Below are positions 34,648 to 43,338 of a stretch of 64,000 bases of DNA, piece after piece. This stretch comes from Bacteroidales bacterium (GTDB lineage: Bacteria; Bacteroidota; Bacteroidia; Bacteroidales; P3). The stretch lies in assembly GCA_017545365.1 (NCBI GenBank), contig JAFWOP010000053.1, positions 5,250-69,249 on the forward strand. The letters run 5' to 3'. The position numbers and the translations under genes are program-made. The notes under the pieces are model-generated. The model worked only from the letters and a program-made list of their open reading frames with translations. It did not search any database and had not been told where the DNA came from. The number at the start of each line of letters is the position of its first letter. Position 1 is the stretch's first letter.

Positions 34648-36348
34648 ATGAGAAAGATTCATATTGCAGCATTACTGTTTCTTGTCCTTGGCTTTCAAAC
34701 GACCGACTGCTGGGCATGCACCAATTTCTTACTTTCAAAAGGCAGCACCGCCGACGGCAGCACGATGATTACCTATGCCGCCGACAGCCACACCCGCTAC
34801 GGCCAGCTGCGCTACCACGCCGGAGGCAGCCACCAGCCTGGCGAAACGGTCAAGCTTTACAACTACGGCAGCCTCAAATTCCAAATCGAGATACCACAGG
34901 TGGCATACACCTACCGTGTGGTGGGATTCATCAACGAACACCAGTTTGCCATGGGCGAGACCACCTGGGGCGGCATCGAACCCCTCAGCAAAGGCAACGC
35001 CGAGGGCATCGACTACGGCAACCTCATCTACCTCACGCTCCAGCGCGCCCGCAACTGCCGCGAGGCCATCAAAGTGATGGCCGACCTGGTGGCATCATAC
35101 GGCTATGCCGACGGGGGTGAGAGCTTCTCGTTGTGCGACCCCAACGAAGTGTGGCTCTTTGAGATAACCAGCAAAGGCAGTGAGAAAGGCGCCGTCTGGG
35201 TGGCGCGCCGTGTGCCCGAGGGCTACGTCAGCGCCCATGCCAACCAGGCCCGCATCACCACTTTCCCGCAGGAACCCGCCCGCTGGAAGAAGAACGCACC
35301 GCACCCTGCCATCAGCAGCCTGCACCTCGACTATATCAATAGCCCGGAGGTGGAATGCGTATATAGCCACGATGTCATCACTTTCGCCAAGAAGAACGGC
35401 TATGCCGCCTACGCTGCAAAGCCTAAGAACACCGATGCCGACTTCTCTTTTGCCGACACCTACAACCCCCTCACCTTCTCCGGCCTCCGTGCCTGCGAGG
35501 CGCGTGTCTACGCTATGTTCAACCGCGTGGCCGACGGCATGAGGCAGTATGAAGCCTACTCCATGGGCGACCCCAAGGCCAAACGCTTACCACTTTGGAT
35601 TCAGCCCAACCATAAGATAAATGTACACGAGGTGATGGAACTGATGCGCGACCACTTCGAAGGCACCCCCATGGACATGACGCAGGATGTGGGCGCAGGC
35701 CCCTTCCACTGCCCCTACCGCTGGCGGCCCATGGAATTTGAGGTCGACGGCAAGAAGTACATTCACGAACGCGCCATCTCCACCCAGCAGACCGGCTTCA
35801 GCTTTGTGGCACAGTGCCGCCGCTGGCTGCCCAACCCCGTGGGCGGCATCCTCTGGTTCGGAGTGGACGACACCTACAGCACCTGCTACTGCCCCATGTT
35901 CTGCTGCATCGACAGCGTACCCCTCTGCTTCCGCGAGGGCAACGGCTCCATGAGCCAGTACTCCCCCACCGCCGCCTTCTGGCTCTTCAACCGGGTGAGC
36001 AACTTCTGCTACCTGCGCTATGATGCCATGATTCAGGATGTCCGCACCTGCCAGAAATCGTACGAGGAGAACTTCATCGCCTCCGTCGGCAGTCTCAACG
36101 ACAACGCCACCCCCGCCGAGCTCACCCGCCTCAGTCACCGACTGGCACAAGAAATGATGGACGGATGGAACCGCCTCGACCAGCAGCTGCTCACCCGCTA
36201 TATCGACGGAAATATCAAGTACCTGAAAGACGGCCGTATCGAAACCACCCCCACGGGCGTGGTCCGCTTTCCGCAACAGCCCGCCTACCCCGATTGGTAC
36301 TACCGCGCCATCGTCGAAGACCACGGCGATGTGTTACAAGTGAAATAA
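34648..36348 (+). CDS. C69-family dipeptidase (exported)
   Basis: A 566-residue cysteine peptidase of the PepD/C69 family, N-terminal-nucleophile fold. The signal peptide ends before Cys24, which is followed by TNFLLSKGSTADGSTMI; this Cys becomes the N-terminal nucleophile. Conserved family segments: GFINEHQFAMGETTWGG, EGIDYGNLIYLTLQRA, and GESFSLCDPNEVWLFEI. It cleaves dipeptides, here probably in the periplasm, feeding amino-acid fermentation. Length is usual for Bacteroidota members. It has its own promoter and is not in an operon. Confidence 0.9.
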   Translation: MRKIHIAALLFLVLGFQTTDCWACTNFLLSKGSTADGSTMITYAADSHTRYGQLRYHAGGSHQPGETVKLYNYGSLKFQIEIPQVAYTYRVVGFINEHQFAMGETTWGGIEPLSKGNAEGIDYGNLIYLTLQRARNCREAIKVMADLVASYGYADGGESFSLCDPNEVWLFEITSKGSEKGAVWVARRVPEGYVSAHANQARITTFPQEPARWKKNAPHPAISSLHLDYINSPEVECVYSHDVITFAKKNGYAAYAAKPKNTDADFSFADTYNPLTFSGLRACEARVYAMFNRVADGMRQYEAYSMGDPKAKRLPLWIQPNHKINVHEVMELMRDHFEGTPMDMTQDVGAGPFHCPYRWRPMEFEVDGKKYIHERAISTQQTGFSFVAQCRRWLPNPVGGILWFGVDDTYSTCYCPMFCCIDSVPLCFREGNGSMSQYSPTAAFWLFNRVSNFCYLRYDAMIQDVRTCQKSYEENFIASVGSLNDNATPAELTRLSHRLAQEMMDGWNRLDQQLLTRYIDGNIKYLKDGRIETTPTGVVRFPQQPAYPDWYYRAIVEDHGDVLQVK

Positions 36349-36412
36349 GCCTCATCCACAATAAAAAAAGAGAAAAAACCCCCACAAAACAGATTATATC
36401 ACAAAATATTTG

Positions 36413-36420
36413 TATCTTTG
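36413..36420 (+). promoter_or_regulatory. -7 box of rnfA
   Basis: TATCTTTG, 48 bp before the rnfA start. Confidence 0.6.
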
Positions 36421-36468
36421 CATTTTGAAACGTTATTATTAGATTATAATTAAATAACATATAACACT

Positions 36469-37056
36469 ATGGGAATTAGCATTTTTGCACTTATCATCGG
36501 TGCCATATTTGTCAACAATGTCGTGTTGGCACAATTTTTGGGCATCTGTCCTTTCTTGGGTGTTTCCAAAGACGTGAAAAGCTCGCTCGGCATGGGCGGC
36601 GCAGTGCTTTTTGTGATGCTGCTCGCCACGTTGGTTACATACCTTATATACTATTATGTGCTTACCCCGCTGGGGCTGGGTTATCTTCAGACGATTGCCT
36701 ACATCCTGGTCATTGCCGGATTGGTGCAGATGGTTGAAATCATTCTGAAGAAGATTGCACCCGCACTGTATCAGACCTTGGGCGTGTTCCTGCCCCTGAT
36801 TACCACCAACTGCGCCGTACTGGGTGTCGCCATTCTGGTCGTCCAAAAGGACATGAACCTACTCTACAGCATCATCTATGCCGCCAGCATCGCCGTAGGC
36901 TTCACTCTGGCATTGGTCATCTTTGCCGGACTGCGCGAACAGATGGAGCTCACCGGAACGCCCAAAGGCATGAAGGGCGTGCCTATCGCACTGGTCACCG
37001 CCGGCATCCTGGCCATGGCCTTTATGGGCTTCAACGGCCTTGTCCCCCTCCCCTAA
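36469..37056 (+). CDS. rnfA: Rnf electron-transport complex subunit A
   Basis: Inner-membrane subunit of the Rnf complex, which couples ferredoxin oxidation by NAD+ to ion pumping. 195 residues with six membrane spans and the RnfA signatures NNVVLAQFLGICPFLGVS (16-33) and FLPLITTNCAVLGVAI with its conserved Cys pair region. In most Bacteroidales, as I know them, rnfA is the last gene of the rnfBCDGEA cluster. Here it stands alone, flanked by a dipeptidase and a small lipoprotein, with its own promoter. RnfE is a homolog, but the segments above fit RnfA. Confidence 0.9.
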   Translation: MGISIFALIIGAIFVNNVVLAQFLGICPFLGVSKDVKSSLGMGGAVLFVMLLATLVTYLIYYYVLTPLGLGYLQTIAYILVIAGLVQMVEIILKKIAPALYQTLGVFLPLITTNCAVLGVAILVVQKDMNLLYSIIYAASIAVGFTLALVIFAGLREQMELTGTPKGMKGVPIALVTAGILAMAFMGFNGLVPLP

Positions 37057-37159
37057 CACCTCAAAAAACGAGCAAAAATAGGGTGAAAATTGTCAAAACT
37101 CTATGCAAAAAACACTGAATTTCAAGAGGAAATGAGAGCGTTGGCAAAGAAAACCCCAT

Positions 37160-37189
37160 TTTTAACATTTTGAATTTTAACATTTTGAA
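37160..37189 (+). repeat. Perfect tandem duplication of a 15-mer
   Basis: TTTTAACATTTTGAA occurs twice in direct succession, in the AT-rich gap between rnfA and the next gene. Confidence 0.8.
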
Positions 37190-37221
37190 TGGGCATTAAG
37201 ATTTTTTGACATTTTTTTTCA

Positions 37222-37251
37222 TTGTAGTTGTAGAAAAATGTAGTACTTTTG
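37222..37251 (+). promoter_or_regulatory. Promoter of the small acidic lipoprotein gene
   Basis: -33 TTG at 37222-37224 and -7 TACTTTTG at 37244-37251, spacing 19 bp. The leader is about 80 bases. Confidence 0.7.
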
Positions 37252-37333
37252 CAACCGATTTCGAAACACAGGAGACAACAAAGAAAGAAACACAATATAA
37301 ACCTAGTATAGATAACTTTAAAAAATCAAAAAG

Positions 37334-37516
37334 ATGAAGAAAGTAATGTTCCTTATGGCTGTCGCCGGCATGTTTGCCTTTGCAGCTTGCAACAACACCC
37401 CCGCTCAGGAGGAAGTTATTGACACCCCCGCAGTTGAAGAGATGGTTGAAGAGACTATCGACACCACCGCTGTCGAGGCTGTTGCTGAAGAAGTTGCCGC
37501 CGAAGTTGCTGAATAA
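37334..37516 (+). CDS. Small acidic lipoprotein
   Basis: A 60-residue lipoprotein with signal and lipobox FAAC (Cys19). The mature 42 residues are almost entirely Glu, Ala, Val and Thr (EEVIDTPAVEEMVEETIDTT and similar), so it is strongly acidic and probably unstructured or helical. It has its own promoter, a long leader and a strong terminator, which suggests an abundant transcript. Similar small Ala/Glu lipoproteins exist in Bacteroidales without known role. It could act as a periplasmic spacer or cation binder, but nothing proves it. Confidence 0.8.
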   Translation: MKKVMFLMAVAGMFAFAACNNTPAQEEVIDTPAVEEMVEETIDTTAVEAVAEEVAAEVAE

Positions 37517-37537
37517 TCAGGACACAACCAAAGTAAT

Positions 37538-37568
37538 AAGGCCGACCTTTCGTCGGCCTTATTTTTTT
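37538..37568 (+). terminator. Terminator after the small lipoprotein
   Basis: Perfect 9-bp stem AAGGCCGAC/GTCGGCCTT followed by ATTTTTTT. Confidence 0.88.
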
Positions 37569-37596
37569 CTTTTTATCGATTGTCGTTTTTTTTTCG

Positions 37597-37604
37597 TATC
37601 TTTG
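37597..37604 (+). promoter_or_regulatory. -7 box of trpS
   Basis: TATCTTTG, 67 bp before the trpS start. Confidence 0.55.
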
Positions 37605-37671
37605 CAAATTACTCACCTGGTCTTTGCCCGGGTATTATAATATAGTAAACAACTAGAAACTAGAATCAGAT

Positions 37672-38682
37672 ATGCCTGACACAACCAAACGCGAAACAGT
37701 GTGCAGCGGCATCCGCCCCACTGGCAACCTTCATTTGGGTAACTACTTCGGCGCACTGCGAAACTTTGTACGCATGCAGGAGGAGCATGACTGCTATTTC
37801 TTCATTGCCGACTACCACTCGCTGACCACCCACCCTACCCCGGGCAGCATCTACGGCGATGCCAGCAAGATAATGGCAGCCTATCTGGCGGCCGGCCTCG
37901 ACCCTGACAAGGCGACCATCTACCTGCAGAGCGACCTGCCTGAGACCATCGAGCTTTACCTCTTCTTCAACATGAACGCCTACCTGGGCGAATTGGAGCG
38001 TGTGACAAGCTTCAAGGACAAGGTGCGCCAGAACCCCAACAATGTCAACGCGGGCCTGCTGACCTACCCCACCCTCATGGCTGCCGACATCCTCATCCAC
38101 AAGGCCACCCGCGTGCCAGTGGGCAAGGACCAGGAGCAGCACTTAGAGATGACCCGCACCTTTGCAGGGCGGTTCAACAATATGTATCACGCCGAGGTGT
38201 TCCCCCTGCCGCAGGCCATCGGTTCCGCCACCGGGCTGGTGAAGATTCCCGCCCTCAACGGCGCAGGCAAGATGGGCAAGAGCGAAGGCGAGGCCAGCAC
38301 CATCTTCCTCACCGACGAGCCCTCCGTGGTACGCAAGAAGATAATGAAGGCAAAGAGCGACAGCGGCCCCACGCAGATGAACCAGCAGAAACCCGAAGAG
38401 ATTGAAAACCTCTTCCAGCTGCTGCGCGTGGTGTCGACCGAGGAGACTGTGGAGTATTTCGACGACCTGTATAACCGCTGCCAAATACGCTACGGCGACC
38501 TGAAGAAACAGCTGGCCGAGGATATGGTCGCATTTGTGGAGCCTATACGCCAGCGCATCATCGAATATCAAGCCGACGATGCCCGCCTGCGCCGCGTGAT
38601 GGACCAAGGCAAGGAGAAAGCCCACGAGAGTGCCCGCCGCACCCTCGACGAGGTGCGCCGAGTCATCGGATACCGCAACTAA
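37672..38682 (+). CDS. trpS: Tryptophanyl-tRNA synthetase
   Basis: Charges tRNA-Trp in the cytoplasm. The 336-residue class I synthetase has its HIGH-type motif at TGNLHLGNYFG (about 17-27), and the second motif at KMGKSEG (about 202-208, KMSKS class). The Trp-binding segments FIADYHSLTT and ADILIHKA are present. Length is normal for the bacterial enzyme. It has its own promoter and stands alone. Confidence 0.96.
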   Translation: MPDTTKRETVCSGIRPTGNLHLGNYFGALRNFVRMQEEHDCYFFIADYHSLTTHPTPGSIYGDASKIMAAYLAAGLDPDKATIYLQSDLPETIELYLFFNMNAYLGELERVTSFKDKVRQNPNNVNAGLLTYPTLMAADILIHKATRVPVGKDQEQHLEMTRTFAGRFNNMYHAEVFPLPQAIGSATGLVKIPALNGAGKMGKSEGEASTIFLTDEPSVVRKKIMKAKSDSGPTQMNQQKPEEIENLFQLLRVVSTEETVEYFDDLYNRCQIRYGDLKKQLAEDMVAFVEPIRQRIIEYQADDARLRRVMDQGKEKAHESARRTLDEVRRVIGYRN

Positions 38683-38799
38683 AGTAAGTAGTAAGAACCA
38701 AGTGCTAAGAGGCAAGACATTAGTCGCCACAATACTTCATGGTTCTTAATCCTTACTTCAACAACTTCATAGTTCTTAATTCATAATTCTTACCTCATC

Positions 38800-39834
38800 A
38801 TGAATACCCAAGTAGTTATTATGGCGGGCGGCATTGGCAGCCGTTTCTGGCCGCTGAGCACCCCCGAATTCCCCAAGCAATTTATCGACATATTGGGCTG
38901 TGGCCGCACGCTGATACAGCTGACAGTAGACCGTTTCAAAGGCATCTGCCCCATGTCCAACTTCTGGGTGGTGACCAACGCCGCCTACGTGGACATCGTG
39001 CGCCAACAGCTGCCCGACATGCCGGCCGACCACATCCTGGCCGAACCGGCCGCCCGCAACACGGCCCCCTGCATCGCATGGGCCTGCTGGCGCATCAAGA
39101 AGGAAAGCCCCGATGCCAACGTGGTGGTCACCCCGGCCGACGCGGTGGTGATGAACCCCGAAGAGTTCCGCCGTGTCATAGCCAACGCCCTCTCGTTCAC
39201 CGAACGGCACAACACCATCGTCACCATAGGCATCAAACCCAGCCGCCCTGAGACCGGCTACGGCTACATCAAGTGCAGCCATGCCCAACCCGCCGAAGGT
39301 GAAATCCTGCCTGTGGAAGCCTTTAAAGAAAAGCCCAATCTCGAAACCGCCCAACAATACCTCGCCGACGGCGGATACCTCTGGAACGCCGGCATCTTCG
39401 TATGGAACATCACCACCATCACCGATGCCATCCGCACCTACAAACCCAACCTGGCCGAAGACATGGAGCGCATGAAAACCCCTGCCGACGTGCAGCAAAT
39501 CTTCCCCAACTGCGAGAAAATATCCATCGACTATGCCGTCATGGAACCCGCGGCATCGGAAGGCAAGGTCTTCACCCATCCTGCCGACTTCGGATGGAGC
39601 GACCTCGGCAACTGGGCTTCCCTCCACGACAAACTGAGCCACGACAACAACGGCAACGGCACTGTGGGCAACATCCACCTGTATGAATGCGCAAACTGCG
39701 TGGTTCATGCCGAGGATGCCAAGAAAGTTGTGCTCCAAGGGCTGGACGGATACATCGTTTCCGAGAAAGGCGGCCAGATACTCGTCTGCCGCCGCAGCGA
39801 GGAGCAGCGAATCAAGGAATTCTCACAAAATTAG
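38800..39834 (+). CDS. manC: Mannose-1-phosphate guanylyltransferase
   Basis: Makes GDP-mannose from mannose-1-phosphate and GTP, a precursor of surface glycans and GDP-fucose. 344 residues of the nucleotidyltransferase fold: GTP-binding signature AGGIGSRFWPLSTPEFPKQF near the N-terminus, AEPAARNTAP, the Asp of VVTPADAVV, and EKPN with GYLWNAGIFVW. It lacks the C-terminal isomerase domain of bifunctional enzymes, as is usual in Bacteroidota. The gap before it contains short AT-rich dispersed repeat sequence. Confidence 0.93.
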   Translation: MNTQVVIMAGGIGSRFWPLSTPEFPKQFIDILGCGRTLIQLTVDRFKGICPMSNFWVVTNAAYVDIVRQQLPDMPADHILAEPAARNTAPCIAWACWRIKKESPDANVVVTPADAVVMNPEEFRRVIANALSFTERHNTIVTIGIKPSRPETGYGYIKCSHAQPAEGEILPVEAFKEKPNLETAQQYLADGGYLWNAGIFVWNITTITDAIRTYKPNLAEDMERMKTPADVQQIFPNCEKISIDYAVMEPAASEGKVFTHPADFGWSDLGNWASLHDKLSHDNNGNGTVGNIHLYECANCVVHAEDAKKVVLQGLDGYIVSEKGGQILVCRRSEEQRIKEFSQN

Positions 39835-39964
39835 TGAATTGTGAATAGTGGATTGCATGCACAAACCTCAATTCACTATTCACTCTTACATTTTTTTTCT
39901 TTTTCAGTGTAAGATTTTGACCTTTTTTGCGTCTACATATTACAAAAGATAAAAATCTGTCTCT

Positions 39965-40432
39965 ATGAAAAAGATTCCACTTATTCCCATCACGGCAGCA
40001 CTGCTCTTTGCAGCCTGCGACCCGGGCTACAATTGCGACTTTGCCATCAACAACCAAACCGAGCACGCCATCACCATCACCTCGTTAGACACCGTGTACC
40101 GCCACAAAACAGTCACTGCCCCGGCACTGACAGACACCGTTGTGCATGCCAGTGGCGGATTGGGCTTTGCTGAGATACCCGAAGTGTCAACGGATATACG
40201 CAACAATATCTACGGCGACAGCGTGCAGCTACTTTTCGACGACGGACGTTGCCTCAAGTTCCATGTCCTCAGCGACACCAACGGTGGCCTCTACTCCTTT
40301 AATGACACCAACCATGTCGGCTCGCGCTACGTTTACGAGCCACGCATGAACACCATGACATTCAAGGGGCATGCGGGCTACTGCCGCTACACCCTCAATA
40401 TCACCGACGACGACTACAACCGAAGCGAATGA
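39965..40432 (+). CDS. Lipoprotein of unknown function, first gene of the sigma/radical-SAM operon
   Basis: A 155-residue lipoprotein with signal peptide and lipobox FAAC (Cys19). The mature part is a small beta-rich domain (FAINNQTEHAITITSLDTVYR, ADRNNIYGDSVQLLFDDG-like strands) that resembles no family I can name. Its stop overlaps the start of an ECF sigma factor (ATGA), so the two are coupled. It might be the sensor or an output of the system. Function unknown. Confidence 0.75.
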   Translation: MKKIPLIPITAALLFAACDPGYNCDFAINNQTEHAITITSLDTVYRHKTVTAPALTDTVVHASGGLGFAEIPEVSTDIRNNIYGDSVQLLFDDGRCLKFHVLSDTNGGLYSFNDTNHVGSRYVYEPRMNTMTFKGHAGYCRYTLNITDDDYNRSE

Positions 40433-40908
40433 GCGACGAGGAGTTCACTGCGCTGCTGTCGCAAAACGAATGGCTGCTGTACCACATCGGCTACACCTTC
40501 GCCAAAGGCGATGAGGAAGCCCTGCGCGACCTCTACCAAGAGATGGTGTGCAACCTATGGAGCAGCCGCGACAAGTACCGCGGCGACTGCTCACCCAAAA
40601 ACTGGATGTACCGTGTGGCACTGAACACAGCCGTATCGCTTTGGCGCAAAGAGGTGAAGCAACCGCGAGTGGTGCCACTGCCCGAAGAAATGGAGCAATG
40701 GCTGCGCGACGAGCCTGACGACCCTCTGCTTGACGAACTCTACCACCTCATCGACCAACTGCCCAAAGCCGACCAGGCCCTGATATACATGTACATCGAC
40801 GGTGCCAGTGAGGTAGAGATGGCCGAAACGCTAGGCATAACCACTTCAGCCGTAGGCGTCCGCATCTACCGCATAAAACAGAAACTAAAGAAATGGAAGA
40901 CCTTATAG
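40429..40908 (+). CDS. RNA polymerase ECF sigma factor
   Basis: A 159-residue sigma-70 family protein. Region 2: EEALRDLYQEMVCNLWSSRDK followed by KNWMYRVALNTAVSLWRKE. Region 4: DQALIYMYIDGASEVEMAETLGITTSAVGVRIYRIKQKLKKW. It is shorter than the other two sigma factors of the window and of a type often paired with small membrane proteins in Bacteroidota. It overlaps both neighbours (4 bp with the lipoprotein, 16 bp with the membrane protein). Confidence 0.9.
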   Translation: MSDEEFTALLSQNEWLLYHIGYTFAKGDEEALRDLYQEMVCNLWSSRDKYRGDCSPKNWMYRVALNTAVSLWRKEVKQPRVVPLPEEMEQWLRDEPDDPLLDELYHLIDQLPKADQALIYMYIDGASEVEMAETLGITTSAVGVRIYRIKQKLKKWKTL

Positions 40909-41474
40909 AACAACTACGCGACCAACGTCTGCACCAGGCAGCCCACCCGACCAGTGGTACTATACCGTGCGCCATGCCGCCCAAAAGCAAACGCAGCGAA
41001 TACACCCGTCTGCACACCCGCCTGCGGGCAGGGCTGGTGGGAAGCATCGTGCTCATGCTGGCCGTCGCCTGCCTGATGCCCCTATACCTGCGCCACACTG
41101 GCTATCTGGTGTGCTACATCGTGGTGCAACTTGTCACCATAGTGCGTGTACTTATCGCCATCCAGATGAACATCCCCTTGCGGCACATCGACCCCTCGCG
41201 CAGCGTCAGCGAGGTGGCGGCATACGCAGACCGTCTGGAACTCATCCACCAATGGGACCGCCGCTACACCCTCTACATCAAAGTGCCGCTGACCATCTGC
41301 GTCGTCGCCCTGCTGCTGCCGCTGCTGGGGCTCGACCCCTTTGCCGTCCGCTGGGTGTTCTGGCTCTGGATGGGCATTACCGCTGTGGCGATGGCGGCCA
41401 ACTTCGTGGTTGCCTACCACTCATTCCTCAAACTCGAAGAAAACATCAAAACCCTTAAACACAACATATCATGA
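40893..41474 (+). CDS. Membrane protein partnered with the ECF sigma factor
   Basis: A 193-residue protein with a basic N-terminal cytoplasmic part (residues 1-45) and four predicted spans arranged as two pairs (about 48-67 and 71-90; 130-150 and 155-175). The start lies inside the last codons of the sigma gene. The position is that of an anti-sigma factor, but the multi-span topology is unusual for one. The segment HIDPSRSVSEVAAYADRLELIHQWDRRY between the pairs is probably cytoplasmic and could bind the sigma factor. Role inferred. Confidence 0.72.
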   Translation: MEDLIEQLRDQRLHQAAHPTSGTIPCAMPPKSKRSEYTRLHTRLRAGLVGSIVLMLAVACLMPLYLRHTGYLVCYIVVQLVTIVRVLIAIQMNIPLRHIDPSRSVSEVAAYADRLELIHQWDRRYTLYIKVPLTICVVALLLPLLGLDPFAVRWVFWLWMGITAVAMAANFVVAYHSFLKLEENIKTLKHNIS

Positions 41475-41857
41475 AACTCATAAGAAACATGCTCAAAGGC
41501 ATCTCCTTCACCGCCGCCATGTTCGTCTTCCAGGCCTGCTACGGCACTGGCGAATGGAACAGCGACAGCAACATCACCTTCCATGTGGTCTCGGCCGAAG
41601 ACGGCAGCCCCATGGCCAACGTCAAAATCCGCTCACAGTTGCAAGTCGCCGACACCGCCTACGACTGGCACCTGCTCGGCTACACCAACGACGAAGGCAT
41701 CGCGTCGGTCTGGGCAGCCAACGACTATGAAAGAGACCATCAGACCCTCTTCCGCTTCGTTGCCGACGACCCTGCCTACGCCGTCAAAGACACCATACTC
41801 AAAGGCTTACACAACACGGTCGAAATAGCCCTCAGCAAAGCCGACAATGCTCAATAA
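41471..41857 (+). CDS. Radical-SAM-associated putative lipoprotein
   Basis: A 128-residue lipoprotein. The signal ends with FVFQAC, so the lipid Cys is Cys23, followed at once by YG (CYGTGEW). The rest is a small beta-rich domain (NITFHVVSAEDGSPMANVKI) like a carboxypeptidase-regulatory-type fold. I recognise it as the lipoprotein family (TIGR04134-like, from memory) that is always paired with a particular radical SAM/SPASM enzyme in Bacteroidota. The next gene is that enzyme and overlaps by 11 bp. It is presumed, not proved, that the enzyme modifies this protein. Confidence 0.8.
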   Translation: MKLIRNMLKGISFTAAMFVFQACYGTGEWNSDSNITFHVVSAEDGSPMANVKIRSQLQVADTAYDWHLLGYTNDEGIASVWAANDYERDHQTLFRFVADDPAYAVKDTILKGLHNTVEIALSKADNAQ

Positions 41858-42929
41858 CCTCCTGTTCCGGCTGTTTCGTGCCAACGAAACAAGAGTCCAC
41901 GAGCTGAACTACCTCTTCTGGGAATGCACCACGCGCTGCAATCTCCACTGCCGCCATTGCGGGAGCGACTGCGCCGCCGCCAGCGATGACAAGGACATGC
42001 CCCTGGAAGACTTCCTCCGCGCTTTCGACACCATCCCTAAGAAAGAGCTACCACACAACTTCACCGTGGTACTCACCGGTGGCGAACCCCTGCTGCGTCC
42101 CGACCTATCGGAAATAGGCCATGCGCTGCGCCATCGCGGCGTCGGCTGGAGCATGGTCTCCAACGGCTACCTCTACAACCACGCCATGCACTCCCTACTG
42201 ATGGATGCCGGCCTCGGCGCCCTCACCATCAGCCTCGACGGCCTTGAAGCCGAACACGACTGGATGCGGGGCCGTGACGGCAGCTACCAACGCACCCTCG
42301 ACGCCATCGCCATCGCCGCCCGCGAACCTCATTTCAACTTCGACGTGGTCACCTGCGTCAATCAGCGCAACCTCCCCCAGTTGCAGGCCATCCACGACCT
42401 CCTCGCCTCGCTCGGCGTGCCGCGATGGCGCATCTTCACCATCATCCCCATCGGCCGTGCCCGCAACTATCCCGAACTGCACCTCTCCGACAGCCAGTTC
42501 GTCCAACTCATGGAACTCATCCAGCACAAACGCCAGCACCCCGAGTCCTCTATGGAGGTCACCTTCAGCTGCGAGGGCTACCTGGGCCGCTATGAACGAC
42601 ACGTGCGCCCAACACCTTACTTCTGCCATGCGGGCATCAACATCGCCTCCGTGCTCATTGACGGCACCATCTGCGCCTGCCCCAACATCGACCGCAAAGC
42701 CTTCGCACAAGGCAACATCTACCGCGACAACCTCTGGCAGGTGTGGCAGGACGGCTTCAAGCCTTTCCGAGACCGCAGCTGGGCACGCCGTGGCATGTGC
42801 AAGGACTGCAAGGCCTTCCGCGACTGCCTCGGCAATGGCATGCACAACTGGCACGGCGACTGCCAGGAAGTAATCAACTGCCACTACCACAAAACCATCC
42901 GAACAACCCCTAATCAACAAACAACATGA
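41847..42929 (+). CDS. Radical SAM/SPASM protein (TIGR04133-like)
   Basis: A 360-residue radical SAM enzyme. The 4Fe-4S motif CNLHCRHC (C31, C35, C38) is preceded by a further Cys27. The SAM-binding strand LTGGEPLLRPD and SISLDGLEAEHD follow. The C-terminal SPASM domain has Cys in FCHAG, CACPN, CKDCKAFRDCLGN and HGDC, enough for two auxiliary clusters. SPASM enzymes usually modify peptides or proteins. I place it in the family known as TIGR04133 because of the adjoining lipoprotein, overlapping by 11 bp. The next lipoprotein gene overlaps by 4 bp. Cytoplasmic; reaction unknown. Confidence 0.88.
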   Translation: MLNNLLFRLFRANETRVHELNYLFWECTTRCNLHCRHCGSDCAAASDDKDMPLEDFLRAFDTIPKKELPHNFTVVLTGGEPLLRPDLSEIGHALRHRGVGWSMVSNGYLYNHAMHSLLMDAGLGALTISLDGLEAEHDWMRGRDGSYQRTLDAIAIAAREPHFNFDVVTCVNQRNLPQLQAIHDLLASLGVPRWRIFTIIPIGRARNYPELHLSDSQFVQLMELIQHKRQHPESSMEVTFSCEGYLGRYERHVRPTPYFCHAGINIASVLIDGTICACPNIDRKAFAQGNIYRDNLWQVWQDGFKPFRDRSWARRGMCKDCKAFRDCLGNGMHNWHGDCQEVINCHYHKTIRTTPNQQTT

Positions 42930-43327
42930 AACATACACCCCTGCTCATCATCATCACCCTGCTGCTGCTTGGTGGCTGCGAAATGCCCGAGTACCCCACC
43001 ACCATTTCAGGCACACTCTACACCGACAGCACCCTCGCCACCCCCGTCGTGGGCGACACCGTGTGGTTCTGCGACTTTGTGTCGCGCTACAACGACAGCT
43101 CCCTTGTAGGCGAATATCTGGGACACGCCTACACCGACAGCCTCGGACGCTTCGCATTCACATTCTGGAACTTCGACATTACCAAGTCCGAATATGAAAG
43201 GCGGAAAGCCTTCTACAACACCTTCCTCGCCATCTATGGCCAGGACACTCTGTTCATGGGCCGTTACGGTAGCGAATATCGAAAACTGGTCTTCTATCCG
43301 GGCCGCCAATGGATGATTCACCTCTAA
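42926..43327 (+). CDS. Lipoprotein of unknown function
   Basis: A 133-residue lipoprotein with signal and lipobox LGGC (Cys18). The mature part has the feel of a short beta-sandwich (TISGTLYTDSTLATPVVGD, YTDSLGRFAFTFWNFD), similar in layout to the radical-SAM-associated lipoprotein of the same operon. It lacks the CYG motif (here CEMPEYP). Start overlaps the radical SAM gene by 4 bp. It may be a second substrate or a structural partner; no family recognised. Confidence 0.75.
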   Translation: MKHTPLLIIITLLLLGGCEMPEYPTTISGTLYTDSTLATPVVGDTVWFCDFVSRYNDSSLVGEYLGHAYTDSLGRFAFTFWNFDITKSEYERRKAFYNTFLAIYGQDTLFMGRYGSEYRKLVFYPGRQWMIHL

Positions 43328-43338
43328 ACTGCAATGCT

